Shown here: piece by piece, positions 29,405 to 38,422 of the stretch
How positions within the stretch are numbered: position 1 is the first letter of the stretch
How the letters are laid out: each line of letters starts with the position of its first letter
Assembly (NCBI RefSeq): GCF_000423825.1
Contig: NZ_AUIS01000008.1
Span: 70,567-134,566, forward strand
Length of the DNA: 64,000 bases
Direction of reading: 5' to 3'
Source: Thermithiobacillus tepidarius DSM 3134
GTDB lineage: Bacteria; Pseudomonadota; Gammaproteobacteria; Acidithiobacillales; Thermithiobacillaceae
Notes under the pieces: generated by a model
The model's input: the letters and a program-made list of their open reading frames with translations, nothing else
What the model was told of the DNA's origin: nothing
Databases searched by the model: none
Translations under genes and position numbers: made by a program

Positions 29405-29677
29405 ATGCGCGTCCGGCCAGCCATAACGGCACTGCTCCTGCTGCTCCAACCGGGCTTGGTTTGGCCGGACCCGGTGCAGGCCGCCGCGCCGGCGGTATCG
29501 GCAGCCAGGAGCGCGACCGCCAGCCAAGCCCGGCCGGACGGCACTCTGTGGCTGTGGCTGGCGGTCGCGCTCGTCGTCTCGCTCATTTCCACCATTCTCG
29601 GCTGGAGCTACCGGCGCAACCGGGGCGCGGACAAGCCTGGGCGCCAGGAGCGGCACTGGCCGCCCGGGCCGGACTAG
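29405..29677 (+). CDS. Hypothetical small membrane protein
   Basis: 90 residues. A hydrophobic start (AITALLLLLQPGLVW) that could be a signal peptide, a Ala/Ser-rich linker, then one membrane helix (LWLWLAVALVVSLISTILGW, about residues 48-67) and a positively charged tail. Codon third positions are GC-rich as in neighbours. No convincing ribosome binding site, so the gene is only moderately supported. Confidence 0.4.
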   Translation: MRVRPAITALLLLLQPGLVWPDPVQAAAPAVSAARSATASQARPDGTLWLWLAVALVVSLISTILGWSYRRNRGADKPGRQERHWPPGPD

Positions 29678-29935
29678 CGCACTTTCCCTGGCCGAATCAT
29701 CTCTCGAAAACCGACCTCCCATCGCCCATCTGCAACGGCTTGTTGAGCCTCAAGGTGCACGGCCCTTGGTCGGAAACGGGCAGCCCTTGCCGCTTCTCAT
29801 TGTTTATAGTGTTAACAAGGGCCCTGGAATTTGCCGTTCCCGCTGCCAGGCCAGCCCTTAGCCGCTGCACGTCAAAGCTGTACGTACCCACGCGCTTCAC
29901 ACGAGATGGCGATCTTCTTTCCAAAAGGAGGGTAA

Positions 29936-31603
29936 ATGGGTATCAGCAGAAGAACCTTTTTCAAATACTCCGCAGCGACCGGCTATGCCTTGACGACAGG
30001 GGGACTCGGCGCCTTGCTGGAGGGATGCTCACCCGAGCAGCAGCCCGGCGCCGGCACGCAGCTCGGCCTGGGCCCGCGCAACGCTACGACGCAGGCCGCC
30101 AGCACTGCCGAGCCCCTGAGTTACCAGAATTTCGATCCCCGGCTGGCGCAGAACTTCACGACGCCGCTGTACCGGCCCGGCCAGGAAGGCCTGCTCGGCG
30201 CACTGGAGATACGCGCCGGGACCCTGGACATCCGCACCCAGGCCGCCAGCACCCAGATCCTGGCCGGCAGGAGCACTCCCATTCTGTTCTTCCAGGCCCA
30301 GTACGCAGGCAAGCAGTACCAGAATCCCATCATCCGCATCAACAGCGGCGACAGCTTTGCCGCCCGCCTGCAAAACGATCTGCAGGAGGCGAGCAACATT
30401 CATTGGCACGGCCTGCACAATGACTGGCGCATGGACGGCAACCCGCATCACGCCATCGCTCCCGGAGAAAGCTACAACTACACCTTCACCGTGCAGGACC
30501 GGGGCGGCATCTACTGGTACCATCCGCATGTGCACATGCTGACGGCCAAGCAGACCTTCAACGGCCTGGCCAGCTTCTTCATCGTGGAAGACCGCGACGA
30601 CCTCTACCTGCGGCGGGCGCTGAATCTCCGCTTCGGGGAAGCGGAAATGCCGCTGCTGCTGGAAGACAAGCGCTTCGACGAACAGGGCCAGATCCGCTAC
30701 GTCCCCCGCTCGGCGGGCAACCTCCCGCTGGTCAACCTCACTGCCAATCCCGTGTGGGAAGTCAACACCCGCTTCTATCGGCTGCGGCTGCTGAACGCCT
30801 CCTCCACCCGGACCTTCAAGCTGGCCTTCACCCGGAACGACGTCCCGGTGCCCTACTATGTGGTGGGCACCGATTGCGGCCTGCTGGAACGCGCCCACCA
30901 GGTCACGGAGGCTTTCCTGGCGCCCGCCGAACGCCTCGACATCGTGCTCGACCTGCGGCAGTACCGGCCCGGCGACGTCCTCTTCATGAAGAGCCTGGCC
31001 TTCGATCCCATGATGAACATGAGCAGCACGCCGCCGCCCAGCCCCCCGCCGAGCACCGACATGGCCAGCGCCGCCTTGCCGGTGGGCGCGGCGTATTACC
31101 TCATGAAGATGGTGGTCAAGCACCGAGTGCCCTGCTTCGAGTCCATGCCCAGGACGCTGTCGGCCATCACGCCCATCGCCACGGCCGGCGCCGGCACCCG
31201 GCGCTTCGCCCTGAGCTTTGAAAACGGCCAGTGGCTCATCAATGGGCAGACCTATCAGATGGACGCCTTCCCCGTGTCCGTGAACCGGGGGGCGGTGGAG
31301 ATCTGGGAGATCGCCAACAGCGCGGTGAGCATGCCGCACCCCATGCACCTGCACGGCTTCCAGTTCCAGGTGCTGAGCCGCCAGGGCAGCCCGGCACAGG
31401 TCGGCAGTCTCGCCATCGACGGCAACGGCCGCCTGGTCACCGATCTGGGCTGGAAGGACACGGTGCTGGTCTGGCCGGGCGAAACCGTCCGCATCGCCAT
31501 CGACTTCAGCCACAATTTCGCCGGCGAGCAGCATTATCTCTTCCACTGCCACAATCTGGAGCATGAGGACATGGGCATGATGATCAACTACAAGGTGGTC
31601 TAG
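29936..31603 (+). CDS. Tat-exported multicopper oxidase
   Basis: 555 residues. A twin-arginine signal (SRRTFFK) is followed by a hydrophobic stretch and a possible lipid-anchor-like GC. Copper motifs occur in all four expected places: IHWHGLHN (about residue 155), WYHPHVH (about 193), HPMHLHGF (about 468) and HCHNLEHEDM (about 537), the last with a methionine axial ligand for type 1 copper. It is a laccase/CueO-type enzyme, with a short Pro-rich insert near 370. AAAAGGAGGG precedes the ATG. Substrate, and whether it serves copper tolerance, is inference; the copper efflux genes are 28 kb away. Confidence 0.92.
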   Translation: MGISRRTFFKYSAATGYALTTGGLGALLEGCSPEQQPGAGTQLGLGPRNATTQAASTAEPLSYQNFDPRLAQNFTTPLYRPGQEGLLGALEIRAGTLDIRTQAASTQILAGRSTPILFFQAQYAGKQYQNPIIRINSGDSFAARLQNDLQEASNIHWHGLHNDWRMDGNPHHAIAPGESYNYTFTVQDRGGIYWYHPHVHMLTAKQTFNGLASFFIVEDRDDLYLRRALNLRFGEAEMPLLLEDKRFDEQGQIRYVPRSAGNLPLVNLTANPVWEVNTRFYRLRLLNASSTRTFKLAFTRNDVPVPYYVVGTDCGLLERAHQVTEAFLAPAERLDIVLDLRQYRPGDVLFMKSLAFDPMMNMSSTPPPSPPPSTDMASAALPVGAAYYLMKMVVKHRVPCFESMPRTLSAITPIATAGAGTRRFALSFENGQWLINGQTYQMDAFPVSVNRGAVEIWEIANSAVSMPHPMHLHGFQFQVLSRQGSPAQVGSLAIDGNGRLVTDLGWKDTVLVWPGETVRIAIDFSHNFAGEQHYLFHCHNLEHEDMGMMINYKVV

Positions 31604-31690
31604 CGATCACGGCGCCGATCGGTCGCGGGGGAATCCGTGTGGGGCCTCGATGGTCCAAGGCCGTACACATCTTGCAGGATTTGAGCATCC

Positions 31691-32305
31691 ATGGCCCCAC
31701 CCCGCCGGCCACCCGCCGCCCGTCCGTTGACCGACGCGGAAATCGACCTGGCCGCGCAGCTTTTTGCCGATGCCATCGACTACCCGCGGGTCGGCATCTT
31801 CCGCCGCAGCTTCCTGCCTTTCGGGATGCAGTTGCCCAACGTGGCGATGGCGCCCAACGGCAATCTCTATCTGCACCCCCGGAGTCCCCTGTACGCGGAC
31901 TGCTACGCCAACTGCCCGGACCTGGCGCTGACGGGGCTGTTCATTCATGAAATGGCCCATGTCTGGCAGCATCACAGCGGCGAGCCGGTCATGCTCAAGG
32001 CCGGCCTGGCGCTCCTTGGCCGGCGCAATCCCTACGCCTACGTCCTGGCGCCGGACAAGCGGCTGCGCCATTACAACCTGGAGCAGCAGGCCGAGATCCT
32101 GAAGCACTATTTTTACCTGAAGCAGCACCCGGACTATGCCCGCCGTCTGGGCCTGGACCCCGCCGCCCTGCCCCGCTACGAGCAGGTCCTGGCCGAGTTC
32201 CTGGAAAATCCGCGCGGCGCCGGCTTAAACCCAGGCCCGAAGGCGGAACCTATCCGTTTTTTTTCGATCAAAGCGCTTGTGGATAACTTGATTAAACTTT
32301 TATAA
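31691..32305 (+). CDS. HExxH zincin-like protein (Vgr-related family)
   Basis: 204 residues. LTDAEIDLAAQLFADAIDYPRVGIFRR and VAMAPNGNLYLHP resemble a family annotated as vgr-related or Rhs-associated proteins. HEMAHVWQHH at about residue 96 contains the HExxH metal-binding motif. No signal peptide and no T6SS, Rhs or contractile-injection gene is near. Proteolysis is inferred from the motif alone. The gene has an AGGA element upstream of the ATG. Confidence 0.75.
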   Translation: MAPPRRPPAARPLTDAEIDLAAQLFADAIDYPRVGIFRRSFLPFGMQLPNVAMAPNGNLYLHPRSPLYADCYANCPDLALTGLFIHEMAHVWQHHSGEPVMLKAGLALLGRRNPYAYVLAPDKRLRHYNLEQQAEILKHYFYLKQHPDYARRLGLDPAALPRYEQVLAEFLENPRGAGLNPGPKAEPIRFFSIKALVDNLIKLL

Positions 32306-32382
32306 ATCAGCAATTTTTCCAAACAAACCCACACCACCACATCTCTTCGTCAACCCATGTTCCCGTGGGCAAGGAGACCGTT

Positions 32383-33195
32383 ATGCAAGCGATTCGTCCG
32401 GCAGCCGTCGCCGGGGCTTTCTATCCCGGGCTCGCCGCAGACTTGCGCCGCCAGATCGAGGATTACCTGGCCGAAGCGGCCGGGCAGGCGCCCGGCCAGG
32501 ACACCTGGCCCAAGGCCCTGATCGTGCCGCACGCCGGCTACATCTACTCGGGCCCGGTGGCGGCCGCGGCCTATGCGCGCCTGGCGCCGGCACGCGGTCA
32601 GGTGCGGCGGGTGGTGCTGCTGGGGCCGGTGCACCGGGTGCCGGTGCGCGGCCTGGCTCTGCCCGAGGCGTCCGGCCTGGAGACCCCGCTCGGCATCGTG
32701 CCGGTGGATGCGGAGGCGGCGCGCGCCATCGCTGACGTGCCCCAAGTGCAGCGCAATGCCGCGGCCCATGCCTGGGAGCATGCGCTGGAGGTGCAGTTGC
32801 CCTTCCTGCAGGTGGTGCTGGGGGATTTCCAGGTGCTGCCCCTGGCGGTGGGCAGCGCCCGCCCGGCGGAAGTGGCCGAGGTGCTGGAGCGGGTGTGGGG
32901 CGGGCCGGAGACCGTGATCCTGGTCAGCTCAGATCTGTCCCACTACCTGCCCTACCCGACGGCCCGGCAGGTGGACGGCCAGACGGCGCAGTCCATTCTG
33001 GCCCTGCACGGCGGCCTGAGCCATGAGGAGGCCTGCGGGGCCACGCCGGTGAACGGCCTGCTGCTCAGCGCCAGCCAGCGCCGGTTGCGCCCGGAGCTGC
33101 TGGATCTGCGCAACTCCGGCGACACCGCCGGCCCGCGCGACCAGGTGGTCGGCTACGGCGCCTTTGCCTTTTATGAAGACGAGGAGAAAGCGTGA
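32383..33195 (+). CDS. amrB: AmmeMemoRadiSam system protein B (MEMO1 family)
   Basis: 270 residues. MEMO proteins resemble class III extradiol dioxygenases; the metal-site residues are visible in PHAGYIYSGPVAAAAY (about residues 45-60), AWEHALEVQLPFL (about 130) and SSDLSHYLPY (about 180). The ATG follows an AAGGAG site eight bases upstream. It is the first gene of the three-gene AmmeMemoRadiSam set and its stop overlaps the next gene start by four bases (GTGA). Confidence 0.92.
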   Translation: MQAIRPAAVAGAFYPGLAADLRRQIEDYLAEAAGQAPGQDTWPKALIVPHAGYIYSGPVAAAAYARLAPARGQVRRVVLLGPVHRVPVRGLALPEASGLETPLGIVPVDAEAARAIADVPQVQRNAAAHAWEHALEVQLPFLQVVLGDFQVLPLAVGSARPAEVAEVLERVWGGPETVILVSSDLSHYLPYPTARQVDGQTAQSILALHGGLSHEEACGATPVNGLLLSASQRRLRPELLDLRNSGDTAGPRDQVVGYGAFAFYEDEEKA

Positions 33196-33776
33196 GCATC
33201 GAAGCACGACACGACGGCCCTGTGCTGCTGCACCTGGCCCGCAACAGCATCGAAAGCGCCTTCGGCGCGCCGCCTGCCGCCGCGCCGGATGCCGCCTGGC
33301 TGCTGGAGCCGGGCGCCTGCTTCGTCACCCTGACCCAGGGCGGCGAGCTGCGCGGCTGCATCGGCACCTTGGAGCCGCACCGGCCGCTGCTGGAGGACGT
33401 GCGCGCCAATGCCCGCGCCGCCGCCTTCGAGGACCCGCGTTTCCCGGCGCTGCGCGCGCAGGAGCTGCGGCGCACCGAGGTCGAGGTCTCGCTGCTCTCG
33501 CCCATGGCACCCCTGCCCGCGGCGGACGAGGCCGACGCCCTGGCGCAGCTGCGGCCCCACGTGGACGGCCTGGTGCTGCACTACGGTCCTTACCGCAGCA
33601 CCTTCCTGCCCCAGGTCTGGGAGCAACTGCCGGAACCCGACCGGTTCCTGGCCCATCTCAAGCGCAAGGCCGGCCTGCCCGCCGATTTCTGGGCCGCCGA
33701 GCTGCGGCTTTACCGCTACACCGTCAGCAAATGGCGCGAGAGCGAGCTCCGCGCCGAGGAAGCAAGCCATGCTTGA
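33192..33776 (+). CDS. amrA: AmmeMemoRadiSam system protein A (AMMECR1 family)
   Basis: 194 residues. The AMMECR1 signature LRGCIGTLEPHRPL is at about residues 53-66 and ARAAAFEDPRFPAL about 76-89; KRKAGLPADFW near the C-terminus also matches. The cysteine of RGCIG is retained. GTG start, overlapping amrB by four bases and amrS by eight, so the three proteins are translationally coupled. The biochemical activity of AMMECR1 proteins is not settled. Confidence 0.92.
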   Translation: MSIEARHDGPVLLHLARNSIESAFGAPPAAAPDAAWLLEPGACFVTLTQGGELRGCIGTLEPHRPLLEDVRANARAAAFEDPRFPALRAQELRRTEVEVSLLSPMAPLPAADEADALAQLRPHVDGLVLHYGPYRSTFLPQVWEQLPEPDRFLAHLKRKAGLPADFWAAELRLYRYTVSKWRESELRAEEASHA

Positions 33777-34854
33777 ACACGAAACTCATCATCCCGCCCG
33801 CTACTGGCACCGGCTCGACGATGGCCGCATCCAGTGCGACCTTTGTCCGCGCGACTGCAAGCTGCACGAGGGCCAGCGCGGCGCCTGCTTCGTGCGCCAG
33901 CGGGTCAACGACGCCATGGTGCTGACCACCTACGGCCGCTCCTCCGGCTTCTGCGTGGATCCCATCGAGAAGAAGCCCCTGAACCACTTCTATCCGGGCT
34001 CCAGCATCCTGTCCTTCGGCACCGCCGGCTGCAACCTGGCCTGCAAATTCTGCCAGAACTGGGATATCTCCAAGTCCAGGGAGATGGACCGCCTGCAGGA
34101 TCAGGCCAGCCCCGAAGCCATCGCCCGCACCGCCGAGGCCCTGGGCTGCAAGAGCGTGGCCTTCACCTACAACGATCCGGTGATCTTCGCCGAGTACGCC
34201 ATGGACGTGGCCGACGCCTGCCACGAGCACGGCATCAAGACGGTGGCGGTCACGGCCGGCTACATCCACGATGCCCCGCGCCGCGACTTCTACGCCAAGA
34301 TGGACGCCGCCAACGTGGACCTGAAGGCCTTCACGGATGATTTCTACTACAAGCTCACCGGCGCGCACCTGCAGCCGGTGCTGGAAACGCTCGAGTACCT
34401 GAAGCAGGAGACCGACGTCTGGTTCGAGATCACCACCCTGCTCATTCCCGGCCGGAACGACTCGGACCAGGAACTCGCCGCCATGAGCGAGTGGATCATG
34501 GACAAGCTCGGCCCCGATGTGCCCCTGCACTTTTCGGCTTTCCACCCGGACTACAAGATGCAGGACATCCCGGCCACGCCGAAGAGCACCCTGCAGCGGG
34601 CCCGGCGCATGGCCATGAACGCGGGCCTGCGCTACGTCTATACCGGCAACGTGCATGATGTCGCCGGCGATACCACCGCCTGTCCCGGCTGCGGCACGGC
34701 GCTCATCATCCGCGACTGGTACCGGATCCTGGACTACCGCCTGAGCACGGACGGCCGCTGCCCCCAATGCGGCCACGCCATCGCCGGCCGCTTCGCCGAC
34801 CAGGCCGGGCACTTCGGCCAGCGCCGCATCCCCATCGCCATCAACGCGCGCTGA
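33769..34854 (+). CDS. amrS: AmmeMemoRadiSam system radical SAM enzyme
   Basis: 361 residues. The radical SAM cluster motif is CNLACKFC at about residues 87-94. An N-terminal CDLCPRDC and a C-terminal pair CPGCGT...CPQCGH (about 305 and 334) are typical of AmrS proteins. The central region (YNDPVIFAEYAMDVADACHEHG, TTLLIPGRND) matches the pyruvate formate-lyase-activase-like subfamily. No glycyl radical enzyme gene is nearby. After its stop at 34854 an eight-base-pair GC hairpin (34872-34891) may help end transcription. Confidence 0.93.
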   Translation: MLEHETHHPARYWHRLDDGRIQCDLCPRDCKLHEGQRGACFVRQRVNDAMVLTTYGRSSGFCVDPIEKKPLNHFYPGSSILSFGTAGCNLACKFCQNWDISKSREMDRLQDQASPEAIARTAEALGCKSVAFTYNDPVIFAEYAMDVADACHEHGIKTVAVTAGYIHDAPRRDFYAKMDAANVDLKAFTDDFYYKLTGAHLQPVLETLEYLKQETDVWFEITTLLIPGRNDSDQELAAMSEWIMDKLGPDVPLHFSAFHPDYKMQDIPATPKSTLQRARRMAMNAGLRYVYTGNVHDVAGDTTACPGCGTALIIRDWYRILDYRLSTDGRCPQCGHAIAGRFADQAGHFGQRRIPIAINAR

Positions 34855-35018
34855 AAGCACGCGCCGAACCGGGGCGGCTGCCAAGCCGCCCTGTTGGTCG
34901 CAGCTGGTCCAAGCGACGGCGGCCGTCGATCGGCAGCAAACAGCGGCCTCATCCTGCTTTCTCGCGGTAAAAGAGGGCATGGGAGCGTATGGTGCTGTGT
35001 CATCGACAACCAGGCACT

Positions 35019-35500
35019 GTAGGAGTGGGCTGGCCCGCGATGCCCGGGCGGCTGACATGATTGATCGCGAGCCGGCCCGCTCCTACGGCCGGCGGCAGCA
35101 GCGCGACCCAAGGACAGTACCGGGACGCTCACCCTATCGGCCCCTCACCCTCCCGCTCCGGGCGGGTGCGGTGCCGCGCCAAGGCCTGGCGGGCCGGCAT
35201 GCTGGCTTGTAGGAGCGGGCTGGCCCGCGATCCGCTGTGTCCACAAACCCACCAATCGCGGGCCAGCCCGCTCCTGCAGCCAGTGGCGGCAGCGGGGTTC
35301 CGGGTCTTGCTTTTTCCACCCAGTTGTCCCGCCGCGTCGCGCAGGGCCGGCGGGAGATGTAGGAGCGAGCTGGCTCGCGATCCACTGTGCCGCCAGGCCA
35401 GCCATCGCGGGCCAGCTCGCTCCTACCGTCAATGGCGGCAGCAACGGGCGAGCGCCTGTCTGCGCGCCGCGAGTTGCATGAGCTGGCCCGCTCCTGCAAC
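35019..35500. repeat. Long composite intergenic repeat block
   Basis: The 836-base gap 34855-35691 contains three REP-like pairs (35019-35086, 35209-35277, 35359-35427), a CCCTCACCC hairpin (35142-35170) and a degraded single arm (35479-35500). The stretch 35101-35292 is nearly identical (about a dozen differences by eye) to 44516-44707, so the whole module copies as a unit. From 35501 to 35691 no gene or repeat is seen except the AGGAGAGAG site of the next gene. Confidence 0.85.
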
Positions 35501-35691
35501 TGGACATCCCATCGAGGTCAAAGGGATGCTGCGTTCGAAGCAACGCCGGCCAAGCATTTGATGGCTGGGGCTCCCTGCGGCCCGGCGATGCCCCGCTCAC
35601 CCCGATCCCCCAAGCAACTTTTCCCCCGCTCTCCCGTCCAATTTAAAAGCCCAGGCACCACGACACCCCCACAGCCAAGCAGGAGAGAGCC

Positions 35692-35904
35692 ATGTATGCC
35701 AAGCTGCAGATCATCGGCATGAAAGACGAGCAGGCTGCGCAGACCGCGGAGCAGGCGCTGCGCCAGGTTCATGGCGTCGAGCACGCGCAGGTCAATTTCC
35801 AGGAAGGCACGGCGGAAGTGGAGATGGCGCCGCACCTGTCCACGCAGTTGCTGATGCGGGCGCTGGGCGAGGCCGGCTTCGGCGCCCAGCCGCTGGCGGA
35901 CTGA
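35692..35904 (+). CDS. HMA-like ferredoxin-fold protein without cysteines
   Basis: 70 residues, the size of a single heavy-metal-associated domain. The pattern (KLQIIGMKDEQAAQTAEQALRQVHGVEHAQVNFQEGTAEVEM...LMRALGEAGFGA) follows the HMA beta-alpha-beta-beta-alpha-beta arrangement. The GMxCxxC motif reads GMKDEQAA, so both metal-binding cysteines are missing. Copper binding is therefore unlikely. It is immediately upstream of the GFA gene. Strong AGGAGAGAG ribosome binding site. Confidence 0.75.
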   Translation: MYAKLQIIGMKDEQAAQTAEQALRQVHGVEHAQVNFQEGTAEVEMAPHLSTQLLMRALGEAGFGAQPLAD

Positions 35905-35925
35905 CCGCCCGGCCCGGGTGCGGCC

Positions 35926-36381
35926 ATGCGGCTTGCCGGCTCCTGCCATTGCCAGCGCGTCCGCTTCGAGCTGGACACGGCGTGGCATTACCCCTACCAG
36001 TGGTGCTTCTGCGAGATCTGCCGCAAGACCAACGGCTCGGCCTTCGCCTGCAACATCAAGGGCCGCAAGGCGGATTTCCGCATCCTGCAGGGCGAGGAGC
36101 ACCTGAAGAAGTACCGGGCCGTGTCCGTCGACCGCTACTTCTGCGGCACATGCGGCTCGCAGCTCTTCATCCTCGACGACGCATGGCCGGACGGCGTCTG
36201 GCCCAATGCCGCCGCCATCGACACGCCCCTGCCGCGCTGCTCGGAGCAGGTGCACATCTTCGTGCGCAGCAAGGTGCCCTGGTATCCCATCCGCACGCCG
36301 GGAGCGCAGTATGACACCTATCCCGAGCTGTCCATCGACGCCTTTCACGAACGGATGGGCTGGCTGCCGGGGCCGGACTGA
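35926..36381 (+). CDS. GFA/CENP-V family zinc protein
   Basis: 151 residues. The zinc-binding cysteine pattern of the glutathione-dependent formaldehyde-activating (GFA) family is present: GSCHCQRVRF (about residues 5-14), CFCEICRKTNGS (about 27-38) and YFCGTCGSQLF (about 72-82). Family members have been annotated as formaldehyde-glutathione adduct enzymes, but most have unknown function. It lies between the HMA-like gene and the hydrogenase operon; no separate promoter evident. Confidence 0.88.
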   Translation: MRLAGSCHCQRVRFELDTAWHYPYQWCFCEICRKTNGSAFACNIKGRKADFRILQGEEHLKKYRAVSVDRYFCGTCGSQLFILDDAWPDGVWPNAAAIDTPLPRCSEQVHIFVRSKVPWYPIRTPGAQYDTYPELSIDAFHERMGWLPGPD

Positions 36382-36459
36382 GCCAGCCCCGCGCGGCATT
36401 GGCTTTGGCTGCCGCCCTGGGCTAAGCTTGCAACAAGCACTTCTTCCCGAGGCGGCGCC

Positions 36460-37575
36460 ATGGCACAGGCAGCGTTGCTGGACAGAACGGCCTTCGATTT
36501 CCTGATCCAGACACTGATCACCCAGGGCTACCGGGTCCTCGGTCCGCAGGCCCGGACCGGGGCCATCGTCTGGGACGAGATCGGCAGCGCCGACGAGCTG
36601 CCGCGCGGGTTGCGCAGCGAGCAGCAGCCGGGGCACTACCGCCTGGTCGAGACCGGGAGCGCGCGCCTCTTCGATTACGTCCATGGCCCCGAATCCCTCA
36701 AGCGCCTGCTCTTCGCCCCCGAGGAAAGCCTCTGGACCGTGGACCGGGACGGCGAGATCCGCTTCAACGAGACCCTGCCGGCTGCCCGGCCCACCGCCGT
36801 CATCGGCGCCCGCGCCTGCGATATTGCCGGCATGCTCGTACAAGACCGCACCTTCCTGGCCGGCCCATGGTCCCCCTTCACCGATCCCTACTACGCCGCC
36901 CGCCGCGAGCATCTCTTCATCGTGGCGGTGAACTGCACCATGACCGCGCCCACCTGCTTCTGCGCGTCCATGGACACCGGGCCGCGGACGCGGACGGGCT
37001 TCGATCTGGCGTTGACGGAGCTGGACGACGGTTTCCTCGTGGAGACCGGCAGCCCCGCCGGCGAGGCCATTGCCGCCCGACTGCCCCTGCGCCCCGCCAG
37101 CCCCGCCGAGACCCAGGCCGCCGACGCCGCCATTGACGCCGCCGCCCGGGCGCAGGTTCGCAGCCTGGACCAGAGCGGCATCGTCGAGCTCCTCTTCGGC
37201 AACCTGGAGCACCCGCGCTGGGACGACGTGGCGAGCCGCTGTCTGTCCTGCGCCAACTGCGTGATGGTCTGCCCCACCTGCTTCTGCCACCGCGAGCACG
37301 ATGCGGCCGCCCTGGACGGTCAGTCCAGCCGGCGCGTGCGCCAGTGGGACGCCTGCTTCACCCTGGAACACGGCTCCGTGCACGGCGGCCCGCTGCGCCC
37401 GCAGATCCGCCAACGCTACCGCCAGTGGCTCACCCACAAGGTGGCGTCCTGGATCGAGCAGTTCGGGGTCTCGGGCTGCGTCGGCTGCGGGCGCTGCATC
37501 ACCTGGTGTCCCACCGGCATCGACCTCACCGAGGAGGTCGCCGCCATCCGCGCGCAGCCGGGGCTGCAGGCATGA
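36460..37575 (+). CDS. hydB: Group 3b hydrogenase beta subunit HydB (iron-sulfur)
   Basis: 371 residues. HydB is the iron-sulfur electron-transfer subunit of the cytoplasmic NAD(P)-linked sulfhydrogenase-type [NiFe] enzyme. Two [4Fe-4S] cluster motifs are visible: CLSCANCVMVCPTC (about residues 264-277) and CVGCGRCITWCPTG (about 342-355), plus the early ARACDIAGM region. It is first in the operon and overlaps hydG by four bases (ATGA). A weak purine-rich stretch precedes the ATG. Confidence 0.93.
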   Translation: MAQAALLDRTAFDFLIQTLITQGYRVLGPQARTGAIVWDEIGSADELPRGLRSEQQPGHYRLVETGSARLFDYVHGPESLKRLLFAPEESLWTVDRDGEIRFNETLPAARPTAVIGARACDIAGMLVQDRTFLAGPWSPFTDPYYAARREHLFIVAVNCTMTAPTCFCASMDTGPRTRTGFDLALTELDDGFLVETGSPAGEAIAARLPLRPASPAETQAADAAIDAAARAQVRSLDQSGIVELLFGNLEHPRWDDVASRCLSCANCVMVCPTCFCHREHDAAALDGQSSRRVRQWDACFTLEHGSVHGGPLRPQIRQRYRQWLTHKVASWIEQFGVSGCVGCGRCITWCPTGIDLTEEVAAIRAQPGLQA

Positions 37576-38420
37576 ACGCGGCCGTCCGCCCCATCCCCTA
37601 TCTGCCGCAGGTGGCCGAGATCGTGGCGCGCCGGGAGGAGGCGGCGGGCATCTTCACCTTCCGCCTGCGCCTGAAGGACCCCGCGCGGCGGGCGGCCTAC
37701 CGCTTCCAGCCCGGCCAGTTCAACATGCTCTATCTCTTCGGCGTGGGCGAGGTGCCGATCTCCATCGTCTCCGATCCCGAGGACCCGGAGCTCATCGACC
37801 ACACCATCCGCGCCGTGGGACGGGTGACGGAGGGCCTGGCGCGGCTGGGGCCCGGCGACACCCTGGGCCTGCGCGGCCCCTTCGGGCGCGGCTGGCCGGT
37901 GGAGCAGGCCAGGGGCCGCGACCTGCTCATGGTCACCGGCGGCCTCGGCTGCGCGCCCACCACCTCGGCCATCCAGTACGCCCTGCAGCGGCGCGATGCC
38001 TACGGCCGCATCGCCATTGCCCACGGCGTCAAGCGCCCCGAGGACCTGATCTACGGCGAGCGCTTCGACTCCTGGTGCGCTGCGCCGGATACCCAGGTCC
38101 TGCTCACCGCCGACCAGGCCGGCCCCGGCTGGCGCGGAAAAGTGGGCCTGGTGACCGTGCTCCTGGACGAACTCGACCCGGCCATGTTCCGGGGCATGGC
38201 CATGATGTGCGGGCCCGAGGTCATGATGCGCGGCACCGCGGAGGAACTCCTGAAGCGCGGCATGCGGATCGAGGACATTTTCATCTCCATGGAGCGCAAC
38301 ATGCAGTGCGCCCTCGGCCACTGCGGCAACTGCCAGTTCGGCAAGGACTTCGTCTGCAAGAACGGGCCCGTCTTCCCTTACGGGGAAGTGCGCGGCCTGA
38401 TGCGGGTCAGGGGGTACTGA
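37572..38420 (+). CDS. hydG: Group 3b hydrogenase gamma subunit HydG (FAD/NAD(P))
   Basis: 282 residues. The diaphorase subunit that passes electrons to or from NAD(P). FAD-binding RxxS-like VPISIVSDP (about residues 64-72), the NAD(P) nucleotide motif MVTGGLGCAPTTSAI (about 121-135) and a C-terminal [2Fe-2S] motif (CALGHCGNCQFGKDFVC, about 246-262) are visible. Begins inside the hydB stop codon and ends two bases before hydD. Confidence 0.93.
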   Translation: MNAAVRPIPYLPQVAEIVARREEAAGIFTFRLRLKDPARRAAYRFQPGQFNMLYLFGVGEVPISIVSDPEDPELIDHTIRAVGRVTEGLARLGPGDTLGLRGPFGRGWPVEQARGRDLLMVTGGLGCAPTTSAIQYALQRRDAYGRIAIAHGVKRPEDLIYGERFDSWCAAPDTQVLLTADQAGPGWRGKVGLVTVLLDELDPAMFRGMAMMCGPEVMMRGTAEELLKRGMRIEDIFISMERNMQCALGHCGNCQFGKDFVCKNGPVFPYGEVRGLMRVRGY

Positions 38421-38422
38421 GC

